DNA from: Celoporthe dispersa
Lineage: Eukaryota > Ascomycota > Sordariomycetes > Diaporthales > Cryphonectriaceae
Length of the DNA stretch: 64,000 nt
Direction: 5' to 3'
Assembly (NCBI GenBank): GCA_016584495.1
Contig: WAID01000003.1
Location: 1,736,001-1,800,000 of the forward strand
The position numbers and the translations under genes were made by a program. The notes below the pieces were generated by a model. The model had not been told where the DNA came from, did no database searches, and was given only the letters and a program-made list of their open reading frames with translations. Positions 44,552 to 55,778 of this stretch are shown one piece after another. The first letter of the stretch is position 1, and every line of letters starts with the position of its first letter.

Positions 44552-45728
44552 ATGGCCACGGATAAAAAGAGTCGTGGAGCATATCATGACCTCGATTCCA
44601 ACTCCGACAGCGGAGAGTCCGATGCATTCTTGGTGGGCTCTCGAAGCCCTACCCATGGCGAGTTCCATGCCACAGGGGGACGCAGGGCTGGCCGGTCCCT
44701 ATTCAGAGGTGTCGTGCTAGGTCTCTCTTGGGCAGTGAACTTCGTCCTGCTGGCTCTGTCTCTTGTCCTGTGGTCAAAGCTGCAGAGCCTCTCGAGTGAT
44801 GTAGGATCATACAAGTTGGGCTTTGCCCCCGACTTCAGTAAGTCCGCAGGCCCAGCCAGACTTACTGCCTAAAGAGGTTGCTAAATGCTCGCAAGGCTTT
44901 TGAGGACGAGGCCCCCCTGGAGCTGGTCCGCTTCACAGGGAGCCCTCACTTTCATGAAAACGGCACCGCATGGCGAGACCCTGTCGACCCTAATGCGCCC
45001 TGGCCTGATAACATGCAGCTCTTTGGAGACCCGACCCCGGAGGTCGATGAGAGCTGGGAACAGTACATAGGCAAGAGATACTTCTCCATTTCTGAGGAAG
45101 AAGCCATCCGGGCCTGGGGCGATAAACGACACGAATATGTCGACCAGAAACGAGGTGGCTATTCTGCTGGGTAAGCTTTGAGACCTCCTCACCCTCCCTA
45201 TGTCAAGAGTGACGGATGGCTAACGAGACACATATTATCACACGTTGTAGTCTCGATGTGTTCCATAGCCTCCATTGTATCGTAAGCCGCGCACGCACCT
45301 GTTGCTATCTGGACGCTGCTCTTCAAGCCTGCCAGTACTGATCTGACCACAAAAATTGACAGAATGCCCTGCGGCTGGCCCTTCATCCGGAGTACCAGGG
45401 CTCTCATCAGCACCACCGTAACCACCTCCCGCACACAGAGCACTGCCTCGACGTACTCCGCCAGTCCATCCAGTGCTACGGAAGCACAACGCTGATCCCG
45501 ACCAAGTTCTTTGAGGGACGGAAGCGCAACTACATCGACTCGGACCAGGTTCACGTGTGTCGAAACTTCAACTACCTGCGGGACTTTGTCACGTCACGCG
45601 CAAAGGGCCATGAAGCCTATGTCGAGCGGGACAAGTCACTGCTTGATGAGCGCAAGCATGCGATCGTGAAGCAGTACTACGCAGACAAGAAAGCGAAGCA
45701 CAAGGGCCATGGTGAGCACAATGCGTGA
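44552..45728 (+). CDS. UstYa-family (DUF3328) oxidase-like protein
   Basis: Member of the fungal UstYa/DUF3328 family, enzymes that oxidise or cyclise ribosomal peptides (ustiloxin, asperipin, phomopsin types) and some other metabolites. Short cytosolic N-tail, one membrane helix in exon 1 (GVVLGLSWAVNFVLLALSL), then GSYKLGF. The catalytic double HxxHC is intact: HSLHC in exon 3 and HTEHC in exon 4, followed by LRQSIQC. Exons: 44552-44837, 44896-45170, 45251-45281 and 45363-45728. Exons 2-4 join cleanly. The exon 1/2 junction (GTAAGT at 44838, acceptor GCAAG at 44895) is out of frame by one. A one-base error in the C5 run at 44826-44830 would fix it; a different splice choice (donor in SSD/VGSYK) would also keep frame but lose a conserved block. 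Neighbours: secreted peptide upstream, MATE relic downstream. Confidence 0.87.
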
Positions 45729-46439
45729 TGAGCTCTCGGCCCTATGGGCGACGCGGTAGTATGGCCGTAGGTAAGGCGCACTCGTTATGGTCACCAAGAC
45801 TTATTCAGCAGATAGAGTCACGCCGTTTCTGAAGGGAATCTGGGATGAACCTGGGCATCACGTAGGGCAACATCCAAGGTCAACAAAATGAGTTTCACTG
45901 TTCGTGTCTGACTTCAACATGTCCGATATTGGATGAAACGGCTTGGTGGCTCGCGGTTATAATAGTATGTGTTATCACTCTAGCCCCGCGAGCATAGAGA
46001 TTAGGTGGGCCGGATGAGACTACTGGTATTTTGCAGCACGAAGCTATTTTAATCTATCTCATTATCGCCGGACATCTCGTGAAACCATGGACAGTCTGAA
46101 GTAACTAGGCAACGCTACGTCTCCTGAGCCCCCGAACCCAAGAGAACATTGCTGAGATATACCAGAATGGCGATACGCCAGCTTCCTGTGTGACTGATCT
46201 AAATAAAGGCAAATATACTACAGGTGGCGAGGGATTCCAGAGTCTGCGCTTGCCGCAACGCATACTCTCTCACGCTCGGGGTATGTAATGACACGACCAG
46301 TCCGTGTAGGTCTTCAGAGACCTCGCCATTGCTAGCCACACAACATGGCGGCGAGCGTACCATGCCATTAAGCTGCTCGGAGGGGGCTTACCATTGATAC
46401 CGGTGTTCAGACTACCTAGCAGCGCAGAGCCAGCATCCT
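45729..46439. other. Spacer, nothing recognised
   Basis: Region between the UstYa gene and the MATE relic. No assignable coding sequence. Confidence 0.5.
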
Positions 46440-47490
46440 GTTCAGGTATTTCTCATAGCCCCTGATGTTGACGTTCCTGCCGGCATTCTGTTCATCACGG
46501 TTGGGAGCCCTGGCGAGCTGGAGACGGGAGCCGTCAGCTGTGAGTGCTAAGCCGCCTTGATCGTTTCTTTTCACACTTTGCCCGTTGAAAATGTCTCTAG
46601 CTGATACTCTGCCTTACTCTCGGAGTGGCTGTCATGACTGCGAACATTCACCTGTTAACGACCCCGTCCAGAGCCTCGCGACCGCGCTGGACACTTTCTG
46701 CGCACGGCCTATGACTTCGGACAGAGGAGACTTATCGGTTTCCAGGTGCAACGCATGACGTTGTTCCTATGGCTCCTGCTGATCCCCGTGGCGGTGTTGT
46801 GGTGATGGGATGCAGGGCTCATTCTGGCAACAACGGTCCCCGATAAAGAGGCAACCCCGGCTGGCTGGACAATATCTACAAATTTTTCTACTTGGCACAC
46901 CAGGCGTCACAGCCCACGGCTGATTCCACGTACTCAACATAATTTCACTGGTATCAGGCCCCCCTTGACCGACACTGACCCGCGTTTTCTTACCATTGAG
47001 GTATCTTATCTCATCTATGAGATCGCCGCCTTGGTATCAGCGCAGCTTGGGACCGCTCATCTAGCGGCGCAGAGCATCGTCATCACCATCGCAATGGCGA
47101 CGTTTCCAGCTGCCGCTGGCCCTTGCGATCGCTGCATCTGCGAGGGTCACCGATGTCGTGTGGGCTAAGCCTGTGGACATGGCAGAGCTCTCAGCGAAAG
47201 TGGTAAGGAGAAGCGGCTGAGAGCTCTCCGCCCATGCCTCCCGAAAAACTCCCGGGACAAGCAAAGATAATCCGATGCTGACTGAGCCCCCAAAAGAATT
47301 TTGCTGCCTGTCGGTTGCCTCGCCGGTCTGTTCAACCTGGCGCTCCTGTCATCGTCGCGTCCGATGATCTCGGCCGTCTTGACCCATGGTCGAGAGGTGA
47401 TTGGTCTCGTTATGGACACTCAGCCTAGACTTTCGGGCGCTGCAGATCTTGGGCGCTGCTGCAGATGTCATCCGCTCTCCTCTTGATCAC
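46440..47490 (+). pseudogene. MATE-family efflux transporter pseudogene
   Basis: Broken multidrug/toxin extrusion (MATE) transporter. Pieces in different plus frames follow family order: ILFITVGSPGELETGAVS (helix 1-2), VAVMTANI, SLATALDTFC, then one frame over QVQRMTLFLWLLLIPVAVLW with an in-frame TGA, VPDKEATPAG, then IYEIAALVSAQLGTAHLAAQ with SIVITIAMATF, LAIAASARVTDVVWAKPVDM, and finally LPVGCLAGLFNLALL with ISAVLTHGREVIGLVMDTQ. Several frame changes, at least one stop and a missing segment around 46900-46960 mean it cannot give a full transporter. MATE exporters often accompany fungal secondary-metabolite genes, and this relic follows the UstYa gene by 0.7 kb on the same strand. Confidence 0.75.
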
Positions 47491-49894
47491 AGTATAACTA
47501 TACTATAATGTTCGCCCATCAAGAGAGCCGAGTTGACGGTCGATCGATCAGTGTTGGGGCCCTATAGAGGCGCGGGAAGTAGATGAATTCAGCCCCAAGG
47601 ACGTGTGCTCATGGGAGAGAGGTTCGTGGGAGAGAAGAAGGCCTGGTCGGTTGGCTACACAAGAATTTGAGGTTTGGATGCGGCTGAGTAAAGCAAAAGA
47701 CCCTAACCCTGGCGGGACGGCCCTTTTTGGAGAGGCAGGGATAGACGCTGTTGAAAAATGGTGGGGACAAGCAGGGATGAGGTCTCGGCCGGCTCGGAGC
47801 CAGGGGGTCCCTGACCAGGCTGGCCCCTCGCCCTCGTCGCCCTGTGGAGAATGGGGAGATGCAGCCTTCCCTCCCCCATTTCGTTTTGCACCAGAGACTC
47901 GAGATGACAGATGGCCTGGTTGGTATGCCAAGGCGGCGAGGCACACAACGAGACTGCATAATTCTTCCGTCCGGGCCTGGGTCAATGGCATATCCCTGGA
48001 CAGTTGCACCTAGATTATGATGTGTACTAACTCCTGGTCTGATTGGCGCCACCAGGAAACACAGCAAGGCAACATCGAGGTCTGGTCGGCACACGACACA
48101 AGCAAGATCAAGACACACACTATGGGCTGCGGGCCGCGACGCCATGTCTACCAGAACCGTGGAGTGGCGAGTATCGTCGTTGCGGTGACGACGGGGAAAT
48201 AAACTTCAGCTAGACAGCGCATGACAGCCGCCGGCCTCATGCATCTGCAGGGCAGGGGAGCCCGCGACAGAGACACACAAATCCTCCCCGTCCTCCTCCG
48301 CTTCTCGTATAGACGAGTCATCAAAACAACGACCCGTCGTCGATCAGGGCCAGCACGACCCAACCCAGACCAGGTGAGAGGGACGAGAAGAGGAAGAAGA
48401 AGAAGAAGAAGCACCGCCGACAAGGACAAGCTGCTCCTGGCGGGTTCGGACGGGGATTACCGAGAGAGAGGGGGGGGTCCTCCTTTGTTTCTTTTGCCTT
48501 CCTTCTTTTTGTTTCTCTCCGAGGCTTGAAGCCTAAAAGGCCTGGCGGCTCATTTGCAGGACCGCGCCGGCTGCAGCAGGAATCTTCCGTCGGCGGCACC
48601 TCCTCAGGCTGCCGGCGCATTAGCTGCTGGTGGAGATGGCGATGTTGCTTCGTCCGCTGGGACACCAGTCATGACCAGATTGGTCTGTGATTCCGCCTCG
48701 GCACGGCTGATCAGCAGATCCAGCCAGCAGATCCAGCAGATCGTTGGATCCGCCCCAGGAGTTTGGACGGGAGGAGCAGCACCTCATGTGACGCGAGAGC
48801 GAGAGAGAGAGAGAGGGAGGGAGAGACAACCTTGGCATTTACTGCTTGTATCTCGGACGACACAGACAAGGGTGACGGGGATGGACGCAGCAGTGAATGT
48901 TTGAAACATCTGCGGGAGCTGACGACTTTTAACACATGAGACGAAACCTGCCTGGACAGCCTGAGCCTCTCCTGTGGGTAGTGGCTGCGCTGACAGCTGA
49001 CGATGGCCTGTTCAGCCAAGCCCTCTCCCCCTCTCCCAGAGTCCTCGACATGCTCGGGGGAGGGAGCCCCTTGGGCGGGTCTCCACAGCCAAAAAGACTC
49101 GAGTCCAGCGGCCACAGCCCGCGCGCTGCGGCAACCCAGCTGGGCATGTCATTGGCTGAGATCCTGCAGAACGCCATTGTTTCAAAACGCTGCTGATAGC
49201 GGTGGCCCGCCTGGGGCGCGTTTCAGGTGCAACCCACTCGGCTTCTCAATTCGACGGTTCAACCTCTCGACCTCTGGGCACCTTGGAAACACTCTGGGGG
49301 GCTGAGGGAGGGGGACTGCAATGGTCCTCATGAGATCAGAGATGACCCTGTCGTTTCCCATTTTCCCCCTCCGTCGGGTCTGCCCACCCCCTCCCTCCCC
49401 GTGCCTGGCCTTCTTCCATCTCCAGTTCTTCCTTTTTCTTCTTCCCGTGGGAACCCTGCCCTCAACTTGACCATGAACCTCAAACAACAACCGACAGTCT
49501 CATCTCACGCGGCCAGCCTCTCGCCCGCTGCTAATTTCTTTTCTCTGCAGCTGGTCTGAACACTACTGACGTCCCTCGGGCCACCGACACCGGCTTCGAC
49601 AGCTTGTCATCCCTCCTCCCCCAGGTTAGAGGAGCGCGCGGCTTGGACACCCCCCTTTTCCGGGCGGCCGAGGGCTCATCCATCATTCATTCATTACTCG
49701 CTGGTCTGAGCTTCCGCCCGCTGCTCATCTCCTCAACAACCGAGCCCGGCCTCAGTGCATCCTACGCTCATATCACCCAACGTCTTGTCGTCTCTCCCTC
49801 GGCCTGGCCACGGCGAGCGCCCAGCCACGACGATCACCACCACCACCTCCTCTTCTCCTCTGCGCTTTGATTGTACTCGGGTCGCGGGTGCGAG
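47491..49894. other. Intergenic upstream of C2H2 regulator
   Basis: Contains an AGA/GAA triplet run at 48380-48410, a GAGA tract at 48798-48830 and pyrimidine stretches at 49365-49445 typical of a long fungal leader/promoter. Many open frames overlap on both strands, but none shows a family motif. Candidate small introns near 49548-49560 (tttctctgcag) may belong to the 5' UTR of the next gene. Confidence 0.5.
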
Positions 49895-52128
49895 ATGGAA
49901 CACCCACGGGACTCGTCACGAGATAGCCTGGCTCTGGCCAGGCAGCACGTTCGCGCCCTCACTGACGGCGGTGTGTCACGAGAGGCGTTGCTCCGCGCCC
50001 TGCTGGAGCAGGAAGAGGCTGGCAACAGTCTGCCTCCGCTCTCTTCCCAGCAGGTGCCTCCTCAGGCGCCGCCCCAACCACAACTAAACAACAACAAACC
50101 GACTTCTCTCTCCCGGTCCATGTCGGTGTCCCAGACGACACGCTCCCAGTCGCATTGGTCGGTCTCCACAAATGGTGAGTGCCCTCTGCCGCGTTCGTCT
50201 TGTCCCGGGTGCCTCTTGCGGTCTAGCCATATGTCATCTGGTCTCATTCCTGGGGGGAATATAAGCTGAACAAGGTGTTACAGGTCGTGCGCATGAGGAA
50301 GGCGATCGGCCGGCGAGCTCAGATCGGCTGTCCACCGTGACAAGCCTCTCGGGCTCGCGGGGCAGCTATCTGTCGACGAATACTGCTGCCACCTCACTGT
50401 CGTCACGGTCAAGTACCATTACTCAATTTCCCGGTCCCGAGCTGCAGGGGAGCCGGCCGACCTCCGGCAGCACAAGAGCTTACTGGTGCACCTCGTAAGT
50501 TCTCGTCCTGTATTACACCATCACATCACACTGCCCAATAAAACTGCTGGTGGCTTTTTTTTTTTTTTTTTTTGCGTCTTCTTGTTCTACACCGCCGGAT
50601 GGATTTCTGACCACCGCCCCTTCTAGGTGCGATACCGAGTTCAAGCGCAAGTTTGACTGGAAGAGACACGAGGACGAGTTTCATGAGCGATACAAGAAAT
50701 ACCCGTGCCCAGACTGCAACCGCGTGTTCTGGGGAGCAAACACCTTCAACCAGCACCACAAGACACGGCACAACTGCAAGACATGTCCTCATGCAGACAA
50801 GGTCATCAAGTACACGAGAAAGAAGCGGGCGTGGGCATGTGGGTTCTGTGCCGCTTTTCTCCCGTCCATGGACCGCTATATCGACCACATCGGCCTTCAC
50901 TATGAATCCGGGAGGACGAGGGCTCATTGGTACCACTCCAATGTCATCTATGGACTGCTCCACCAGCCCGGCGTCAACTCGGCATGGAGGGATATCATCG
51001 GCTCGAGGTTCAGCCACATCCCCAAGGACCAACAGCCTCGATACGGATGGGACCCCCAAGACGACAGGGCGGAAGCAGGGGTTCCTGGAGAACGAGACCG
51101 CCGGCAACCTGCAAGACCTGCTCGAGTTCTTCAACCCTACAAAGGACGACCCGGTCAAGGTCGCACGCCTGGCCTTTGACTTTGCCGAGCTGACCGCTGC
51201 CAGCCAGGCCGCGGGAAGATCAAGCCTCGACGTTCCTGACAAGACCGCGCCTCCTCCGCCGCCCCCCGCCCCGAAACGGGAAATGTCATCTGCGTCCTCG
51301 TCCTCGCGAAGGAAGCCCAACGGGGGCCTCCAGAGAGATCTCACGCCCCCGAAACTCACGCTGCCCCCTATCGTCAAGGAGCGGCCCGTGACACAGTGGC
51401 CCGGCCTCCAACCTGCCGACATGCCAGAACTGCCCAGCGCAGACTCCCTGCCCAGACACGACAAGCCTGATGTTCAGATGGCCGACTTTGACGCCTCCGC
51501 TCTCCCGCAGCCCTTGTTCGCCAGCAGCTTGTCGCCGCCGCCTCAGGCGCAGTACCACCCACAACCTGCTCCTGGCATTGCCATCTCCCGATCCTCCGAC
51601 CAACCTCCATTCCTGGCACCACCGACACCCCTTCCCCAGACCCCAGTCACGCCCTTCCCCGGTGGTGCGATGCCCCGCGATACCGTCGTCGACCTGCTCT
51701 CGAACTACATGTCTCAAGACCAGCTGCAGGGCATGGCAAGGAACTCGGACCCGCCGCCGCCGCCGCCGCCGCAGCAGCAGCAGCACATGCCACCCTTTGG
51801 CTCGTACGAGGACTGGAACTCCATCTGCAGCACCATGGTGGAGGACGTCACCTCGCCGGGCCACAACGGGCCCCCACTACCCCTCGCGCCGCACGAGCGA
51901 CAACAGCAGGCAGTCAGGCGGTCTGACTACTGGACCCCGGGAGGTGACGGGCCCGAGGCGATGTACATGGAGGACGTGCAGGCGTGCGACCTGGCGTCGC
52001 TCCATGAGCAGGGTGGTCCTGCGCGCAGGTCAGACGTCTGGGCGTCTTCCGGCGGGGTGGACTATGAGGGGATGGGGTATGATGAGGAGATCGCCGCAGG
52101 GCCTCCGCCGAGCGCCGGTTGGCTGTAG
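49895..52128 (+). CDS. C2H2 zinc-finger transcription factor
   Basis: Fungal C2H2 regulator. Exons: 49895-50174 (GTGAGT), 50284-50494 (GTAAGT) and 50627-52128. Three fingers in exon 3 onward: CTSCDTEFKRKFDWKRHEDE ending in FH (finger 1, split by intron 2), CPDCNRVFWGANTFNQHHKT ending in RH (finger 2), and after a Lys/Arg-rich link CGFCAAFLPSMDRYIDHIGL ending in HY (finger 3). The N-terminal ~160 residues are Ser/Gln-rich and the C-terminal ~350 are Pro/Gln-rich with poly-Pro and poly-Gln runs, as in trans-activation regions. A one-base frame break in C5 at 51053-51057 separates YGWDP from KTTGRKQGFLENETAG; removing one C gives 1992 nt (663 aa). Targets cannot be inferred. Confidence 0.87.
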
Positions 52129-52981
52129 GGGCTAGAGACAAGGGCGCGAGCGGAGCGGGCTCCAGGGGGACTTGGAGACGCTGCGCGGGGCTCGATCTCT
52201 TGTTGTTGTTTATTAATGGTAATAGAGTGTTGATGAAATGCGGATACCCCAGACTTTTACCATCTTATCGGGTCAGATATTGCCCGTGTTGTTGATGGAG
52301 AAGTGGCTGTATGATAGTGGATTGTTCGTGTTGTTGTCCCAGCTTCCTACTTCTGTATATAATTGTATTATGACGACATTTCTCTGCGGTTGATCGTTTG
52401 TGTACTCAGTGGACATGCTCTTTTCACTGGTGATCTGGGACCTGCCTCGACATGTGTACAGAGTGCACATCAAAACACATCCTCACTATCCTACCGTGTT
52501 TTCTGAAATGGAAGCGGGTCTCCCCATAATGTCTCTCGTCGGCCCTCCTACCCATGTCCTCTCTATGGGCAGCCTGTTCGTGAATCTCGAAATGATCAAA
52601 GTGTGAACCACTCACTCCCAATCTACGAGGATGGTCATCAGTTCAGAAAGTCACAATATGCTGGGGCCACGTCGAAAACTTTCGTTGCTTTACCTGAGAT
52701 AGAATCACGACGCAGACAGAGGACTTCGTCAACGTAATCAATCGATCCGGATTTGCCTTCTCCAAATAAAGTAATGAATATAATATATCCCTTCTGCAAA
52801 AGCATGGCAAAAGTTCATTTCCATGAAGGTGAGAATAATTCGCACAACTCAATCAAGGCCTCGTGCCAGGCCAAATATCCATAAGTGTGTTTTGTGCACT
52901 TATATGGCTCAAGAAAAGAACAGGCAGTTGAACTCTCGCCCCCCCCCCCCTTCTCTTCACAGAGCAAGGTCTTCTCTCGGC
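52129..52981. other. Intergenic between convergent genes
   Basis: 3' flanks of the zinc-finger gene and the kinase gene. A C10 homopolymer at 52940-52949. No gene recognised. Confidence 0.55.
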
Positions 52982-54234
52982 TCAGTCGCCTTGGGCTTTC
53001 TCGACAGGAACCAACAGATCCATGCTCTGGTGATCCAAGATGGCAGCACAGTGACGCTGAGACATGACATCGACAACATCCTTGGGCTGCATCATGGGCC
53101 CAGCAAGAGCCCATGCAAACCCGTGCATCTGATGGGTGCGGTATTCCTGGTGCAGACAGGGTCAGCCAGAGCACATTTTTGTTCAGCAGGCAAAGGTGAT
53201 TCCTCACATCCCATACCGCGTCGACCTCCAGCCTGGGGCCTCCGGCTCGGAACAGCTCCTCCAGGTAATGGCCAAATAGCGCCCTCTCGTGCGCCCTCCT
53301 GTCCTGGACCGTCAGTGCGCCCGTCATGAAATAAGCCACGTCGTGGGCAGCCGAGTTGATGTGGACACACTGCCAGTCCAGGAACCCAGGCCGGCCCTTG
53401 GTGTCGATGAACGTGTTGCCGACCTGCGTGTCGCCGTGGACTATGCACTCCATCTTCCAGCTCTCGGCGGCCCACAGCGCGCGGAAGCACCGGACGACCC
53501 TCTCCCTGTCGGCCCAGAAGACCCTGCTGATGGGCGGGCGCACGTCGGGGTCGGAGAAGCGCTGGTCCCAGTGCTCGGGGCTCATCATGCCCGCGATCAC
53601 CTCGCGCAGGCCCGACCAGGAGCGATCCCAAGGGATGCCTGCGCGTCCCGCCTTCTTCTCGCCCCAGGTGGCCGCGTGGAAGGCTGCGAGCTGGGACAGC
53701 GCCTCGCGCACCTGGTCGGCGGACCAGGGATGCAGCGGGCTGCCAAAGGTGAAGCCCGCCGCGGCGACGTCTTGGAGGATGACGATGCCCTGGCCCTTGT
53801 CGCCGGGCCTGTTGATGCCCTGCCAGCACGAGGGGGATCAGGCGCAGACCGGGGACGCGGGGTCCGATCTGGCGGTAGAACAGGGCCTCGAGGCGGTAGA
53901 CCTTCAGGAGCATGGGGAGTGACCCCAGGATGTCGGGGTTGAGGCCTCCCCTTGATGCAGAGGCGGGTGGGGAGGGAGTGTCTGGAGCCCGAGGGTATGT
54001 CACCTCGACCAGGACCTTGCTGCCCGAGCCGTGGATGATTTCCTTGACCTGGAACGAGGTGATGGGCACAGCGAGGGCCTCGGACAGCCACTCCTTGGTG
54101 ATGTCCTCAACCGTCAGGGGCAGCTGCTCGCTGACCTCGAGGGCTGGGGGTGCTGCAGCCCTGGCTTGTGGCACGCAAAAGACTGCCAAGAGCTCCTGCA
54201 CCAGGCCTCTGCAGAGACGCTCAAGACTAACCAT
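52982..54234 (-). CDS. APH/CHK-type small-molecule kinase
   Basis: Phosphotransferase of the APH/choline-kinase-like (CHK, DUF1679-related) group that phosphorylates small alcohols or amines; substrate unknown. Exon 1 54234-53208 (GTGAGG donor), intron 53207-53147, exon 2 53146-52982. The ATP/catalytic motifs are visible: CIVHGDTQVGNTFID (Brenner-type HGD....N) and GFLDWQ (metal-binding Asp). The C-terminal exon reads YRTHQMHGFAWALAGPMMQP and ends AILDHQSMDLL...KAQGD. A one-base frame break in G5 at 53832-53836 (plus) splits RLIP from SCWQGINRPGDKG; removing one base restores the frame and gives 1191 nt (396 aa). The start at 54234 is chosen because the first residues (MVSLERLCRGLV) follow the CT-rich leader; an upstream ATG at 54330 is in frame. 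Confidence 0.85.
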
Positions 54235-55778
54235 GATGGTCAGAGGAGGTGAGAAAGTGGTGCGACTCTGGATGTAACTTGAGGAGGTAATTACAGTATA
54301 TGTTAGGTCCTGGATGATATCAACCCTCAAGAGCCAATATCAGACAAGAGCTCCAGGTCCAGGAGAGAAAGACGTCGCAGGGGTGAAAATCCAGTTCTTT
54401 TCCAATGATCAGTGTAGCGCATATTTATACACATATACACACACATATATATACATGTCTCTGTATATACTAAATCAAAGGCGTTCCTGCTAGTCCTTCC
54501 GGCCGCAAGAGAGAAGGGGGAAAAAAAGGGTGGTTGCATGGAACCACAAACCATCCTACCCTAGACACGGCACACTGGTGCGCCTTGAGTGCTGCAACGA
54601 AAACACCACGCATATTTGGAACCAAATATTGCCCGCCGGTCTCAAAAAGGGCGGTCTACCGTGGACCCTAGCGACCAATTACATGCAGGCTGGGTCTCAT
54701 CAGAAAGTCGTCGTGCAGCGGTCGTTGGGATGGTTTGTCGCTTAGCACGCTTGGTGGCGTAAAAGAGTGGTCCGGATGAGAGCAATGGCCTCGGTTGGCT
54801 GAGCCCGCGTGGACTTGCATGATGGAGGTGGTCTGCCCGATGTACGCAGTGGTTCGCAGTGTGGTGTGTGTGTATTTGTGTCTACGTGTGTGTGCATGTG
54901 TGTGTGTGTGTGTAAGCCCATGACCAGCTAGGGCTCACCTCCTCTGGTGGCAGCCAGACCTCAGCTGTGGGCTGATTCTTACCGGGAATGGGAGGGGGGT
55001 TCTGGCCCGTATTGGTCGTGCTGCAAAGACACCAAGGTAATTGATGCCGTGAGACTTTTTACTGCAGATGATGAGGATCAAATTTCCCAGGGTCAAGCTG
55101 AGGACTGGGGCATGAAAGAGAGACAAGGACAAAAATCAAATTCCGAAACGGTCACAGGGCTGTTTCTGGGGTCAATCAATATCAGCCGATTTCCCATCCA
55201 GTTTTCCAAGCTGGGGTTGACGGAGCTCAAGTGAGTCTCTGCTGAGGTGACAGCTCGATCTTGAGGTGTCCAATCACCAATAGGGATCTGTAGCTATCAG
55301 ATGGAGGCGTGCGCATGGGAGCTCTCAATATGGGTGGCTGAAAGGCCGTGCTCCTGAGGGCTCACAAAAATTCGAGAGCCAGATATGTGACGGTAAAAAA
55401 AATCAGTGCGATGAGGCTTTGCAACGGCTGCCATGGACCGCTCCAACGAGCACTTGTTAAGACTCTTGTCGACACATCATCTCGGTAGTTTCTTTAGATG
55501 TAGGCTCGTTACTGCTCAGACGCAGTGGAAGAGGTCCGTGCTGCTGAAAAATTGATTCTCTGAGCTGATTGGGACGGGTGCGGTGATGATGATGGGCAAC
55601 AAATGACTGGCAATGCTCGGTGACGATGCCGGGGCAGTACGAGAGGAAAGGATTAAAACGGCGATGGCTCTCATCACTACCCTTCCTGAAAATGACGCTC
55701 GATTACACAGCTCAACATTGCAAACGTCTTCATAACTCTGCTGTACCATCATCTCTGTGCTCTTCACAGTAAAGAGAG
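54235..55778. other. Divergent promoter region between kinase and PTH11-like gene
   Basis: Contains an AC/AT microsatellite at 54430-54460 and a GT microsatellite at 54855-54915. No coding region recognised. Confidence 0.55.
54855..54915. repeat. GT-rich microsatellite
   Basis: Imperfect GT/TG dinucleotide tract, about 60 bp. Confidence 0.8.

Noticed and set aside
47603..48145. Overlapping open frames on both strands
   Set aside because: No motif in any frame; likely promoter-distal intergenic sequence.
50526..51464. 312-codon minus frame over the zinc-finger gene
   Set aside because: Antisense shadow; the plus strand has the C2H2 spacing.
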